Source of the DNA: Brachionus plicatilis
Taxonomy: Eukaryota > Rotifera > Eurotatoria > Ploima > Brachionidae
Assembly (NCBI GenBank): GCA_010279815.1
Contig: QEOQ01000590.1
Coordinates: 675,149-739,148 of the forward strand
Length of the DNA: 64,000 nucleotides
Direction of reading: 5' to 3'
The first letter of the stretch is position 1. Every line of letters begins with the position of its first letter. The translations under genes and the position numbers were made by a program. A model generated the notes under the pieces. The model did no database searches. It was not told where the DNA came from and saw nothing but the letters and a program-made list of their open reading frames with translations. Shown here piece after piece: positions 38,301 to 52,152 of the stretch.

Positions 38301-40467
38301 AACATGATCCTGCTGTTTAGTTTGAACAATATATTGTTTTTTAAGAGTTTTAAGTGCATATGTTCTTAGATCACGTGTATTTCGCACAAGCTCAACTCTT
38401 CCAAAGCCGCCAACGCCCAGAGTACCAATTATTTCAAACTCAGCTAAACGAATACCAACTAGATCAAGTTCCTCATCATCCTCTAGACTCAATAGCTGAG
38501 TTTGAGCTCTTTTATACATTTTTATTGACTCAACTCGTTTCAGGTTGGAAAATTCATTATCATTCACAAATTGCTTATAATACTGACGGTCCAAAACTAG
38601 ACATGTCACACCATTGGGGTCATCTGCTATCACATTAAATGGTCTAGTCTCTTCTCTTTAAATAAATAATTAAAACTTTATTGAAAAAATAATAAATTTT
38701 ACCCTTGAAGAGCATTTTCTCCGAAGTATTCACCTCGATTTAGATATTTTATAAATTTGGGACTGTCCCATTTAGATGCACTTTTGGTTACTTTAGCCCT
38801 TCCTTTGCTTATTATATAAAAAGTATCACCTTTGGCAAATTGACGCACAATAAAATCATTCATGTTGTAAGAACACTAAAATAAAATTTATTTAATATAA
38901 TATTTTATATTTTTTATATTAATAAAAAGAGACACATTTATGAAAGATAAAAAAAATCATTCAAATCTTTTATTTCAAGATCAACTAAGATTAACATTTT
39001 AGAGAAAATTAAGAGAAAATAAACAATTCCAAACTCTAATTCTCAATTTTATTTAGATAAATGCTTGACTTGCTAAATTTAAACATAGACTATTTGTTTT
39101 TATTAATCTTAACAGCTATAGTCTATAAGACCCGCCAAACTAAACTAGGCCAAAAATTGATATTTTGCTTAAAAATTAAGACCTAGCTTAATTTGGAATA
39201 ATTAATTATTATATTAGTTTTTTTAACTAAGAACTTTTAAGTTTGATAATTAGCGGAAAATTTAAACAAAAAAATCAAAAATTACCTCGTCAACTTTATC
39301 GATGAGTTTTGATATGATATCTTCTCTGATACCTTGAAAAGTTGGTATACTTGATACAAAAAGAAAATTTTTGAATAAAAATATTTAAAAATAAAAGCTA
39401 CTTTTTTAATAAATCCATATATTCTTCGTGTTTTTCCATACCAGATCTCATCATGATAACTTGGAAAGTAGTTCGGTCAATGGCCCACAGTTTACACAAA
39501 CTCAAGGCTTATTATCAAATTAATTTAATCCAAAAAGATTGCTAGTATTTTGTATACCTCTAATGGAAGCCGTCCGAGTGCAATTGTACAAAATGGCCAG
39601 CTCACCAAATACTTTACCGGAACTCATAGTACATAATAGCTTGGAATTTTTAGTTACCTCAACACGACCCTCTTAATTTAGCAAAAATTTAAAAGTTTAT
39701 TATTGAAAAAATAGTCCCGATACCTTCAATGATATAAACACTGTTTCCAACATCGCCTTCCCTAATAATAATGCTTTCTTTCGGGAATTCAACTGGATAC
39801 ATACAATTGACAATACAATCGATTTGATCAATTTCCAAATTTTTCATAAAATCATTTTCATAAATACTGTTGGTCAAAAATTCGTTGGTCCTAAAGAATT
39901 TTTTTTTAAAAACAAATACAATTTTTTATTGTCAAATTAAATCTACTCTTGGCTCTTGGTATATTCTTTCAATGAAATTTTTTCTTTGGTCTTATTGTTA
40001 AATCTATTCTGAGCTGATTCACCTGAGATGGCAATTCGTTTCGATTTTAAATTTGATTGTACTTGCAAATGTTTAATTTCTATTTTGGGTGTTGGCTTAT
40101 TGCTGGTGGGTGCTGGTGGCGGATTTTTTAAAACATTAGTCTGATTTTTGAATATTCCGTTTGATTTTGTTTCTAAAATTCCATTTTGGACTGGCTTTTG
40201 AGCGTTTTCTTTGTATTTGTTTAATTCTTGTCTCAGACTTAGTAACTCAGATTCAAGTTTAACAATATAAGAGTCTTTTTCTTTGATTAAACTATCTTTG
40301 AGCAATATAATTTCGTCCTTTTTGGCAATACCAGTCTCAATTTCTTTTATGAACATGTCTTTTTCTTCCATTTCGGCCTGGTAAATTCTCATTTTTCTTT
40401 CCAAATCCTCAATTAATTTTGTTTTGTCTCTCAATGAGACTCTCAAATCGTGTAATGTAAGACTCAT
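35342..40467 (-). CDS. cGMP-dependent protein kinase (PKG I type)
   Basis: Exons 40467-39947, 39890-39724, 39671-39558, 39507-39402, 39349-39286, 38875-38703, 38655-37961 and 35799-35342; 765 aa. Serine/threonine kinase activated by cGMP. Order: N-terminal coiled coil ([20 protein letters not shown] on) for dimerisation; a linker; cyclic-nucleotide site A with [14 protein letters not shown] (about residues 247-260); site B with [14 protein letters not shown] (about 373-386); kinase domain with [10 protein letters not shown] near 464, Lys in [23 protein letters not shown] and [17 protein letters not shown] tail ending GWDFSF. The open frame reaches 40488 only through TTG; the ATG is at 40467. 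Intron 7 (35800-37960, 2.2 kb) splits the activation segment at FCG-TPEY and holds a foldback element. Other introns are 47-56 nt, except one of 410 nt. Confidence 0.95.
35964..36198. mobile_element. Foldback/MITE element inside the PKG intron
   Basis: GGCAAAGTAAAATTTTTGAT from 35964 is exactly inverted at ATCAAAAATTTTACTTTGCC ending at 36198. The complementarity continues with few changes for about 80 bp per arm (TCAAATTTGATCA, AAATGCG). The element is non-coding. It sits in one of the two longest introns of the window. Confidence 0.85.
37640..37800. repeat. Degenerate TTTATTCTATAA motif cluster in PKG intron
   Basis: The motif TTTATTCTAT or TTTATACTAA-like variants recur about eight times at irregular spacing. 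Function unknown; it could be one arm of a decayed transposon terminus. Confidence 0.4.
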
Positions 40468-41227
40468 ATTTAGCTTTTGTTGCACCAAAACCGATCAAGT
40501 CTAGTATCAGCCAATAATCAACATTTCAGAGTCTAAATAAAGTTAAGTTAGTTATATAAATAAAAGTTTGAAAATAATTCAAAGGAGTTTTTTTTAGTTA
40601 ATTTAATATTAGAAAATGATTTATTATTATTTAATAATTTGAAAAAATAAATCGATTAGGATGCAAGATGAATAGATACAAGGCTTGGCAATGAAAACTT
40701 TACCAACAAAATGAAAACTGTTCAACATAAGGTAACTCATAATCATTAATTAATAGATACACATTTGGCATATTAAGCAAAGGAAATGCGTTATGTTTTT
40801 GCTTTAATCTATAACAGGAGTTAACTAAAAAAAAGAAAATTGAGAGAGTATCAAGACTTTTCCGAATGATTGGATGAGTTTTAAATTTCATGTAAAATTT
40901 TAAGCAAATTAATAAATTCGTTTTATACTTTATTCCATTGACTTGCTCGAGTTTTTATACCTACTTGAAGCTGCTTGAATGATAATTTATTTTGAATTAT
41001 TTTTAAAGATAATTCAAGTGAAGAAATAATTTGTTCAATTGATTTCTTGTTTTTAGGCTGCTTTAGATAAAATACTGAATCGAGCTTGAGAGATAAGTTT
41101 TATACATTCTGCTCATAATGTCGAAACGAAAATATTTCGCCAATATAAGTAAAACGAGTATCAATGAAAACTAATCTTTTGGCTGATTATTCTTTATTAA
41201 AATTCATGAAAATTTTTGAATTAAATT

Positions 41228-41253
41228 CAAAATCCTTAAGCCTAAGGATTTTG
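41228..41253. repeat. Perfect 11-bp hairpin, 4-nt loop
   Basis: CAAAATCCTTA and TAAGGATTTTG are exact complements around AGCC. No adjacent gene. Confidence 0.7.
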
Positions 41254-43346
41254 TTGTCAACAAATTCAATTTCCTCAATGACTAAATTAAATCATCAGTT
41301 TACTTCAAAAATATTAAATCCAAAGTCGTATTTTTCTAAATAATTATTTTTATCTGATTTAAGTAAACATTTCAAGTAACAAGATAAAGACAAGAAAAGG
41401 AAATTAATTCTCAGAAATAATCAGCAATTTAAATCATACGCAAACTAGATTTAAATCTAAAATTTTGAATTAAATCAAATTTAAGATTGAGAAAATAATC
41501 CAAAAAATTAGAATATTTTTTTATTAAAATATTTTCCCAAAAAAAAGATAAGACTAATTTTCAGACCGTTGATTAAAGCAGATGTTTTAGCGTGAGTACC
41601 TTTTATCGGATATTTGTATCTTATTTATCTAATTTTTTTAAGACAAAAGGTTAAGAAGCTTGCTGATTGCTAAATCAGTAAATGAAGTACAGTGAAATTG
41701 GTTATTTTTACCATAAACAAAGCCTGACGTGGTAAAAAAATTTGGTAAACATTGAATTGAAGAGGGATTAAGTTAATTTGATAAATTATCTTTTTCTTAT
41801 AATTTAATAGCATCAATGCAGTAAAAAAAAAATAAAAAAAAAAAATATTTGACTAATGAACTTTTTCCGATCAAAGTATTAGAATCATGAAATCAAAATT
41901 ATCAGTTGCAATACTTTTTAAAAATCTTGATAAAATCAATGCTATTTTAAATTGAACATTAAACAAATTTTCGATAATCATCATTTAAGAATATTCAATA
42001 CATATAAAACTTGTTAAAAGCGTTTACCATTCATTATGAAAAAATATTTGATTTTTTGATTAACGTTTATAATAAAAATGGTTAAAAATTGCGTAATAAA
42101 AGAATATTATCTTAATTAATATACTCTAACTATTTTTACGTCATAAATACTGAATTTGGAGCTTTGGCATGATCTAAGCCTGAACACTTTTAACAAAATT
42201 CCTTAAAGCTTTTTGAGCCTCTTTTTTTCTATAACAAAGTATTTTGTTTCTTTTACTAACATTAATTTAAAATTAAGGAATGAACTATTAAAAAATTCTC
42301 TAAAATAAATTGGAATATTTTTATATAATTGAATTAAAGTATTATAAATTTTAACGTGTTATGTTTCCTTGATAAAAAAAATAATTGATAAATTCAATAT
42401 CCTAGTTTTTAAGCCTTGTACTGATAAGTGCCAAAATTTTTATTTTTAGACTTAATCAAGTGCATTTATTAAGATTTTGTTTTTTTTTAAATTTTGGACC
42501 CAATGGAATCAAATCTCGAGGTCCTATCAGACTAGCTCCGTTAATTATCAATAAATAGATAAATTTATTTAGATCAAATTTTCATCAAAAAAATAGATTA
42601 TAAATTGTCAAACTGATTGTAGAATTTAAATCTTTGTTCCAAATTGAGTTTAAATTAAGTGAATACCTCTTTTTTGATCTTGAATCAATTTATGCTTTAT
42701 CTTTGTTGTTTTCTAATAAATCATGCTTGAGTCTATAAGAAACTTTAATAATCAAAATGTTCGGTGAACATGAACTAAAGGCCTAAATTCTTCAATAAAA
42801 AACTAATTTTATTTGCACAGTAAGACGGTATCTTTCAAAATTAACTTATCAAAAAATCAAAACATTCATTTGTTTTGTAATTTAAATTTTAAAAGTATAA
42901 CTTAAACAAGTACAATTCTTTTTTTAAATTACAAAATTTTAATGAAAATATATACGAAAATTTCTAAAGAAATTTAAACAGATTATTTATATGCTAAAAG
43001 ATAAAATCTTTTGACAACCGATCCTTTTATTTTATTTTTTGTTCAATAATTAAATAAAATCTAACGGGTTTCCTTTAAAGCTTTAAAAATACTTTTATAG
43101 CAAATATAATAAAATTCATATAAATCGAATTATTGTAAATAGTGAAAAGCCGCTTTCAAATAAAAATTAAAAATAAATACTTAAAATCTATTGAGAAAAG
43201 ACCTGGATTATGATAAAGATTTTATGATGTGTTTGTTGTTCTGTAAAAATTAATGTTCTAAGTTATTTGCAAGTTTTATTTTCAAAATGTTTAACCAAGT
43301 ATTCGTTTTTCTTAAATAAAGGCTCAGATCAATTTCACCGGTAAAC

Positions 43347-43384
43347 TGAATGGATGAATGGATGGATGAATGAATGACTGAATA
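43347..43384. repeat. GGATGAAT-type microsatellite
   Basis: TGAATGGATGAATGGATGGA and the following GAATGAATGAC form an imperfect 4-bp (GAAT/GGAT) tandem run. Confidence 0.6.
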
Positions 43385-45516
43385 AATCCATATCATCAGT
43401 AAAATTTTTTGAAACTAGAAAAAGTGAAATGAATATTTGTTCTCTTAGAGCTCAAAATGGATCTTTAAATGAAATTAATTTGATCGATTTTATTCCTTAT
43501 GCTTCTTTTAAACAAGACTCCAATCTGCATGATGCAGTCATTCCAAATAATTGTTCTAATAGGAAAAGTTGTTTATTCAAAGAAAACAAGCTACCTTCTA
43601 GGATTTATTTCTTGAGCAAAATAAATTACAAGTTATTGATTGTGCAGAAATTAATATGATAACCATTTTTTTTCTTATCCACATAAAGCGAGCACTTTGT
43701 TTAAATAAATAATAATACTAAGCACACTAAAACTTACAATTATAAAAATTTATTTAAAAAAAAATGCCTAGAGCAAAACTTTAAACAATTAAGCTAAATT
43801 ACTTGTTTAACCTATGAAAAAAAGTCGAGTTATCTATCAAAAACTTGGATTAAAATGCCAAGATTTTGAAAAAAAATTTAATTCTTACCTCAGACGGTGT
43901 TGGATTTTCCAAAAAAAACATATTTCATACTGAAAAGTTGTTGTAATTTTAATCGAAAATGAACAGCTTGAGAATATTAGATGCCTGTAGAATAAAACGA
44001 GAATTTTTGTGCTGCCTAGACTTGATATAAAATGCTTCCTAATCTAATTTGAGAGCTTTTCAAATTTTTATTAAATATCAAATTACTTTTTTCTAATAAT
44101 CTTTTGAATATGGCGCTGGAAGATAAATGTTTTCATTTAAGACATTATAAGAAAAACAAGTAGTTTTTACACTTTAATTTACTTGCGTCAATATTTCTTT
44201 TCTGAAAGATGGCTTTGAATAAAAAATTAGCGTTTTTGAGATTAAATACCTATCTAACAAGCTAATTTAATTTAGCATAAATTTAATTTGAATTTATTTT
44301 CTTGTAAATTTAAATTTTATTACAAAAAGGGATTCCATATGAAAGCTTGATCTAAAGGCAAATCTTTGATTTAACAAATATTTCCATTCGACGCTTCCTT
44401 TATTTATGTTCTTGGGAGAAATCACTGCTTCAGAGAAATAGTGTGTAAGTCCGATGACGCAATCAAGGATGTGCTATCTATTTAAGATAAAAATTCTTTT
44501 TTTTAGAGTAAAAATAGTTTTCTATTAAAGCTACTTTTTAGAATCAGAATTTTGTATTCTGGTTGATGAAAGTTGTGTAATATTTTATAAATGATTATAA
44601 TCGTTCGAAGGAAATAAATAATTAATCTCAAGCTCTTGAATTGGCTTCAGACAATATTTCCAATATTTTAAACTATTTTTGCTAAATAATTAATTTACCT
44701 TGTTTGTTGATTATCGTTCTTGAGCCTAAAACTTAGATACTCATTTTTCTCTCAAATACTTCCCACATCCACTATCTCTAGCAAAGCATCCTATTAATAT
44801 ATCAATTGTTTTATTTAAGCCGCGCTCATTATTTTCCAAAATATTTTAAACTTTAATTTTAAACAACTCAAAGCTTTATTTAATAAATGAAAATTTGAAA
44901 TTTACCAATTGATAATCAATGAAAAGAAATTGAAAAAATACAGATGCCTCGATCAATTTATAAATCAAGTACCAGCCATTTAGTTAACTTAATTAATATT
45001 ATATAATTTATTTTGAATGAAAAAATCAAATTTTTACTAGCCTTAATTGAAAAAGAATTAAATTAAAAGACTAACAACAAGGCTCATCTATTTACTAGCT
45101 TGATTCTCAAAAAAGCTCTATTTTTCCATGAATTGATTAGTTTTGCAAAAGGAATATTTTTTTGCTTCTTCAAAAGATCTTAATAATAGAAAAAAATGTA
45201 GGTTTTTCTAATTTTTTAGATTTTTAAAAAACATTCAACTAAAAAAATTTTATTCTGATAATAAAATTATTTTTATTCGATTTCAAATTAATAATTTAAT
45301 TAAATATGAACTTAATGACATGATTCTTCAAGGAAACAAATGGTTTTAATTTAATTTTTTTCAGAGCAATTTTGATCAAAATAATAGGCTTTTTCATTAA
45401 ATAATTAAAAATATTGATTTTAGGTCGATTATAGTTTTTTTTTTAAACATGTTTATTTAGAAAATTTCATTTAAGTTGAAAATTAAAAAATTTTATAAGC
45501 TCCAAGTGTTGAAAAT

Positions 45517-47374
45517 CTAATAGTTATCTTGATTACCGACTATGGTTTTTCTTAAATCAAGCTTTATGTGATTAACGTTTTTGCAAGCGTTGGCATATTT
45601 CATCTGATATTCTTTCACTAGAGCTTCACTTTTGAATTCATCAATGTTTATGTAGCAGCCCTGAAAGATAAAAAATAATGAAAACACTCGTAAAACCTTG
45701 ATAAAAATTTTTTCCTACTTGAAAATGCCGAATACCATTATTCGGTATGAAGCTGTTTCTTGCGTGTAAAATTCTTCGATTATTGAAACAAGCCACTTCG
45801 CCTGGTTTCAGTCTATATTCAATCTAGTAAGAAAATATACAAAACTGATTTCATTTTATAATTAATTTAAATTTTTTCTGATTTAAATAAAATTTTCTAT
45901 TTAAAGCAATTTATTACTTCATTCGTACAACTTATTTTTAATAGAAAAAAAATTAAATTATCAAAAATAAAAGCTTACCGGTTTTTCGTATGAATAAATT
46001 AGTTTTGCAAATTCAATGTAAGCTTTGTAATAGGATTTTATTTCTTCCTTTTAAATTTTTATTTAAAAAAAAAAACATGATATTTTTTCAAATTACTGTT
46101 GACAAGTTTGCCAAAGGTCCTTCGAAAGGTGGTGCCCAATTTACAGCCACTATCTTATTTGATAAAAATAAATTATATTTTTTTTTGTATTTAAATTAAA
46201 TATTACTTTTTGCCTATGATTTAAAACAATATGGGGTCTTTGATAGACCATGTAAACAGGTCTTGCTCTTTCGATGTGAATTTTTTGGAACGTCGCTGGT
46301 ATTTTAGTCAAAGTTAAAAACAGATCTGGATGCTTATGTCGAAATATTTCTGCTATTTGAAATGCATCAGCAAATATTGATTCACCACCGATAATTTGTC
46401 GATCAAATCTTAAAATTTTTGAAATTTAATTTTCTTAAATTTTTCTTTAAATTATAATCTACTTGAGACAGTGTAAAAATTGAATTCCTGGTGCTGATTC
46501 ATAGTACATTAAATCCATATGAAATTCAAGACCCATGCTAGAATAGGCTATATTGATTGGATTTTTGTCTATTTTAACATCAAATAATTGATCATATATT
46601 GTACTTTGAATTGGTGCTATGAGCTCTGCGAGATTTTTAATCATATCTTTTTGAATTGGCAAATTTTTGACAATCGTTAAACCATATAACATCATATCTT
46701 TAAGCCACCTGAAAAATATTTTAAAGATTGGAAGTTTTTTTTTTTTTTTTAATTTAAATACTCGAATATTTTAGTCTCATTGCGATGCCCAGATGGACTA
46801 ACTAAATCAAGATAGTCGAAAAATTTAATTTCTTCACAAGGAATATATCTATCACCATTATCTAATTCTGATGGATTATTATTGACCAAAAACTCTAAAG
46901 GAATAACTGAGTCTGGCTGCTTTGAATTTTCATTCCATTTTATAACTACACAATCATCTTTTTCTTGGACAGACTCGATTGTTAACTCTTGAGGAACGTT
47001 TTGAATCGAAATAATTCGTTGACCAGTACCAATTTGTCGGCTGTGTTCAGATTGACAGTTAAATCGCAGCCAATGAGGGTCAAAACTTAGAAAAATTGGC
47101 AAAATTTTTTGAAAATTTTTTTAAGCTTACCATAAAAATTTTTCTTTTTTGTCAATCGAGACAATTAGTTCCAGTGATGTTTTATTATTTTTGACATCAA
47201 TTATATTTACTTGATTTTTACTTGATTTAGATTGAGATTCAATCTTAAAATAAAAATTTTTAAAATTATTTAGTATTGAAATTTTTGTCAACAAAAATCT
47301 ACTTTGCTAAAAATTGACCTATTTGCCAGGTTTTTATTTGATATGTGTCTCAAAATTGATAATTTTTTTAACAT
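45517..47374 (-). CDS. Gamma-butyrobetaine hydroxylase-like 2-oxoglutarate dioxygenase, copy A (putatively mitochondrial)
   Basis: Exons 47374-47303, 47243-47131, 47085-46762, 46708-46463, 46408-46207, 46153-46097, 46047-45979, 45823-45719 and 45660-45517; 443 aa. Belongs to the BBOX1/TMLH family of Fe(II)/2-oxoglutarate enzymes, which act in carnitine synthesis. The N-terminal DUF971-like part retains PHWLRFNC but lacks the full cysteine set. Iron ligands are His233 and Asp235 (LEFHMDLMYYES) and the distal His381 (RRILHARNSF), with Arg383 as probable 2-OG ligand. Exon 1 encodes MLKKLSILRHISNKNLANRS, rich in K/R and leucine without acids, typical of a mitochondrial presequence. That exon is inferred from splice signals and frame. 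The tandem copy B lies 0.5 kb upstream in the transcription sense and lacks this exon. True substrate (butyrobetaine or trimethyllysine) is undecided. Confidence 0.85.
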
Positions 47375-47920
47375 TTTAAAAAAAATAAAATAATATTTTA
47401 AATTGAGTAAATTTTTTTGCGCGATTTAAACATAGACCTGAGTTCCAAAGTCTATGATTTAAACTAATTAGGTGTTTATAAATTAATAGTTTCAAAGTCT
47501 ATCATTTACTGTACTTAAAGTAACAAAATAATGAAACAAATTGCTAAATTTTAAATCAATTCAGACTATTTCAAAAGCTTTTTTTGAATAATTAGCACGA
47601 TTTTTTGAATGTGAAGGTTTAATTTATACAAATATAAAAAGAGCTACTTTTTCTAATTTTTATTTAAATCAAAAAATTTAAGAAAATTTGCTCGATGATG
47701 AAAGCTTTGAACGAGATTGGTTCTTGTTCAAGACGCAAAATTGATTTAAACTTTGAGTTCAAGTTGGTTTTGTGGATTGATTAAAGACTGAGGTGATCGT
47801 TAAGATTATGAGATCTGAGAGCAATTAAACTTTAAATTCTTTTATTTAAAATTAATAAAAAAAGTAATTAAAATAAATCTTAGATTTCTAAAATAAAAAT
47901 TCAAATTGTCCTATAATAAA
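47375..47920. other. Spacer between tandem dioxygenase genes
   Basis: AT-rich 546-bp spacer, holding the promoter of copy A and the 3' end of copy B. No coding segment recognised. Confidence 0.5.
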
Positions 47921-49543
47921 TTAATTGTAATCATTGTTGCCAACATTGGTATTCAAGAGATGTAAGCTGCTAATATCAACTGATTGATTTATGACAAGAT
48001 CTTTGTCTCTATTGTTTCGTGTGTATTCTCGGGCCAATACCTCGCTTTTAAATTCATCCATGGTCAAGTAGCATCCCTTTAATAAAAAAATTGTTAAACA
48101 AAATTTTAAAACTATTTAGTTTGGATCTCATTACTTGGAAGTGTCTAGATCCTTTTGGTTGCTTGAACCCATTACGAGAATGAAAAAATCGTCGGTTGTT
48201 GAAACACACAACTTCGCCTGGATTGAGTCTGATGGCAGTCTTTTGAAAAAATTAGAAATTTTTCATCATTAAGCTAAAATTAAAATTACAATGTTCGATT
48301 CATCATTAACTGCTTTGTAAAACTCAAGATAGGCTTCGTAGTAAGCTTTAACTTCATCCTGAAAATAATTGATGAAATAAATTCATTTATTGCTGGTGCA
48401 AAAAATTACCTCGGTCAAGTTTCTGAGTGGACCTTCATTCGCTGGTCCCCAGTTGACACCGATTATCTTAATTAATTTTTCTTGTTTAAAAAATTTATAG
48501 GAAAATTTTAAAACAATTACTTTTTGTCTATGATTTAAAACAATATGAGGTTTAGAGTGTTGGATGAAAATTTTTCGTCCTCTGTGGTTGTGGATTTTCT
48601 GGAACGAAGCTGGAATTTTGGTCAAAACATCGAACAATCTTGGATGATCGCGTCTGAATTTTTCAGCAACCTGAAAACCATCGACAAACAAAGTTTCTCC
48701 TCCAACAACTGACTCATCAAATCTGATCGAGAATTAATATGGTCAAAAAAAAAAAATTGAAATTACTTCAAACAGTGTAAAAATTGAATTCCGGGTGGTG
48801 ATTCGTAGTAGACCAAATCATTATGAAATTCAAGTGGAGCAGCAGAGTATGCCAAGTTAACTGGATTTACATCAACTTTCACATCAAAAATTTCGCCATA
48901 AATAGTTTTTTCTAACGGGGCTACCAATTCGACCAAATTTCTAACCATATTTTCCCTATTCGGAACATTTTTCACCACACATAAACCATATTTGGCCAAA
49001 TATTTCATCCAGCTTTAATCAAATAAAAAATAAATCCAAATTAAACCAAAAAAAAACTTTAAAATACTCAAAAATTTTGTCTTCATTTCTAATTTCTTTA
49101 GAAACAAATTCATTGAAATCAAAAAAGCAGAGATCGTCCACTGTTTCGTAACGCTTATCAAAATCAATGGCATTCAGAGATGGACTGTTGTTAAGCAAGA
49201 ATTTGATTGAAAGCAAACTGTCACTCTGGTTCGACAATTCGTCCCAAACAATTTTCACAAAATCACCATCTCGGGCAGCTGATTTTATTTTCAAATTGGT
49301 TGGCACATTCTTGATTGGCACAGTTCTTTGGCCAGTGCTTGGCTCTCTGCTTTTGTCTGACTGACAGTTAAATCTGAGCCAGTGTGGATTGAACCTAGAG
49401 CGTAGATGTTAGACCTTTTTGAGCTGTGTGATTTAGTGAAAATGTTACTTAAGCACTTTTTGGGTTCCATTGTGATTGACCAATAATTCCAAGCAGTCCA
49501 CTTTGTTGGTCAAATCAATGAGAGTAATGTCTTTGCGACCCAT
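47921..49543 (-). CDS. Gamma-butyrobetaine hydroxylase-like 2-oxoglutarate dioxygenase, copy B
   Basis: Exons 49543-49449, 49394-49068, 49012-48767, 48722-48521, 48466-48410, 48358-48290, 48239-48135 and 48076-47921; 418 aa. Same family and architecture as copy A. Five consecutive exons have identical lengths in both copies (246, 202, 57, 69 and 105 nt), so the pair arose by tandem duplication. Iron ligands are His204 and Asp206 (LEFHNDLVYYES) and His352 (RRFFHSRNGF). The protein starts MGRKDITLIDLTNKVDCLEL, with no targeting presequence, suggesting a cytosolic location like vertebrate BBOX1. The family blocks IQFLHCL, GGETLFVDGF, LNPGEVVCFNN are intact, so it should be active. Substrate not determined. 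Confidence 0.88.
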
Positions 49544-52152
49544 TATTAATAAAGTGTTAACTAGTTTTTAGATCTATAATTGATATGTTATTAAAAGAAT
49601 AAGTGAAATTTTAAACAAATTTTAGCTTTAAGTAGCTATTTTTACAAGGGTATAATAATAGCATAAGAAAGCGTCTTTGAAAGCGCTCGGTGTAACTATC
49701 CTTTGTATGAAATATGTGCTGCGTGATTTTTATGTGTTCAAAAAGATGTTCTAGCTATGTCTCTGCATAATTTATGGGATGCCAAAGATTTTTTTAAAGC
49801 AAAAATGGATTCTCTACTTTAGCCGAGAACCAACCACTTAAATACTGTTCTCGATAAATTGTGAGAAAATGTTCAGCCGCGAAGAAAGCTAGTTCGGCTC
49901 AAAAGTCCTCATCTTGTGAAATAAATGCACAATTAAAGTATTTGAAAAATAATCTTTGATAACCATCCAATTTTGTTGACTACCATTTGAGAAAATATAA
50001 ACTGGATACGAAAATTATTCTCTCCTATGAACGGATATGAACACTTTTGTTGCATGCCACAAATATTTTGAAAAAACTCCCTATTGAACAAACCAAGCAA
50101 ATTTTCTAAATTTAGTGCCGTCTTTGTGACAATGAAAAAAATCTAAATTTTTAATCTTCAAAAAAGCAACTAATTTTCAAATTTGCCAAATCGACTTTTT
50201 TTTTGCTTAAGAACACTTTTTTCTTGGAATTTTTAGCATACATAAAAATTTATTTTTTAAACCATTTAAGAGCACAGAAAAGACAAAAAATAAGAAATCT
50301 AGGCTTTTGATCATTTTACCAAAAAAACTGCGATTCGTAAGTAAAATGAATCTAAAATCAGTCAACCGACTTATCTCGAGATATCCGAGAGAGAATTCAT
50401 TTTTTTATCCCTCCCAAATTTTAAGATAAGCTTAGGAAAAATTTGCATTGCATTTTTTTGAAAAATTTGCAAAAATTCAAAAATCTGAAAGCGCAGTTTT
50501 TAATCTTTAAGAGATTCTTGTTTCAGATAAGTTAACATTATTAATATTTATTTAGCATGTTTAGAAAAAAGCATATTTTTATTCTAAATCTGGATAATTT
50601 CTAAAATGGTCTTTTATTAAAATTTTTATTTAAATTAAACAACAAATTTTATTAAAATTGGCAGCCGTAGATAAATAAAATTATACTGCTTTTAAGTAAA
50701 CTTGATCGAATAAAAATTTTAAAACATTATTAAGTGACCAATTTTTTTTCAAAAATTATTGATCAAAATTTTAATTTGAACTAAAAATAAAATAAGTAAA
50801 ATAAATAAAATAGTTTAGATTTTTTTATATTTTATATTTAATTTAATTAACAATTAATGTAATGCTGATAAAAAAAATTCGATTCTTCTCTTTTTGAAAT
50901 CTTTTGAAAAAAGATTTATTTATTCTTAGTTTAAAACAAATTTAATTCTTTCTAAGAACCAATTTTTATTTAACTGCATTCATAAAAATGAAAAGTAGAA
51001 GTATTAGTAGTACTTTAGCCGAGAAAAAAATTTGAATTTTTTTAAATTCATTCCATTCGACTGCATTGCCACTCATCTGACTCTTACTCAAAAATACTCA
51101 TGTTCTTCTTATCTATAGCAGGAGATGGTAGTTAATTAAAGATTGGCCTGTTCTTTTGTTTCTCTTCTGTCAAAAAATATAATAATTATGGTGATCATGT
51201 TGTTGTTTGGTTTTCTTGGGATCATAAATTGTGAGTTAAATCATTATTTATGATATATTTTCATCAAAAAATGCTTTTGATTTTTTTTGAAAAATTATGA
51301 GAAGTGAGGACATTTTCCGATAAAAAACGTGTTTTGCTTCGAGTTAAATTCCTTTAAAAAAAAAACGCTAAAAAACGTTATGTATTTAAGCCATTTTTTA
51401 ATATTTTTTTATTTATTTTAATATTTTAATGCGAAAAAATCTAAAATTTAATCGCGTTTATTTGAAAAATTTTTTTCAATATTTTGGGATAGACTTTTGA
51501 AAGTAATTTTAATAAATTGGTGCATTCAAACGCGTTTAAATGATTATCTTCCGAATATTTCTAATTGATTAAAATGGTAACAGAAAAAATAAAATAAATA
51601 ATTATTAAGCTTTTGAGATATTCTGTTTTCTTTATTATACAAGGTTATAGTTTAATTAACTTATTAATTTGCGTGTTGTTAATAGACTAAGCTACAAGAA
51701 TTTGAAGAATTTGAGGAGGAGTCAATTCAATCAAGCCTATCTTAATAAAATAGAAGTATTTTTATCAAGCTTAGGGGTTGTGTCTGACTTATCTCCTAAG
51801 CTAAAACATTAATACTATGCACTCTAAGTATCTTGAATAAGTATCAAGAAATTGTCTATAACCATTGCTGTTATGAAAGGACGAATGTTACCAATTTTTT
51901 AGTTGTTTAGCCATATTTTAAGAAAAATTTTGATTTTTATCTTTAATTCACAATAATTTTTGAAAAATTTTATAGAAAAATCAAAATTTTTGGGAAGAGT
52001 TTTTAAAATATAGTACTAATTCGATACTTTAAAAATATCGAAGTAAATGCCCAGAATTTACTTTAATTTTAATTATTATTATTTTTATATATTTTCAATT
52101 TATGCCGATTCTGACAATGAAAAAATTTTAAAAGAAAAGTAATTCAATAAAA
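49544..52152. other. Intergenic, no gene seen
   Basis: A 2.6-kb spacer. The part at about 49660-50110 is less AT-rich than the rest and may be a decayed element, but no protein similarity was recognised in any frame. Confidence 0.55.

Larger units (their letters stand above)
40468..45516. other. 5-kb gene-free intergenic region
   Basis: The largest gene desert of the window, between the PKG promoter and the dioxygenase pair. It contains an 11-bp perfect hairpin at 41228-41253 (CAAAATCCTTA / TAAGGATTTTG) and a short GGATGAAT-type microsatellite at 43347-43384. The open frame at 43429-43659 matches no family I know. Confidence 0.6.

Noticed and set aside
43429..43659. 76-codon plus-strand frame in the 5-kb desert
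   Set aside because: No recognisable motif and no exon-like context; considered but not supported.
49660..50110. Possible decayed gene with higher GC
   Set aside because: No frame on either strand gave a recognisable protein segment.
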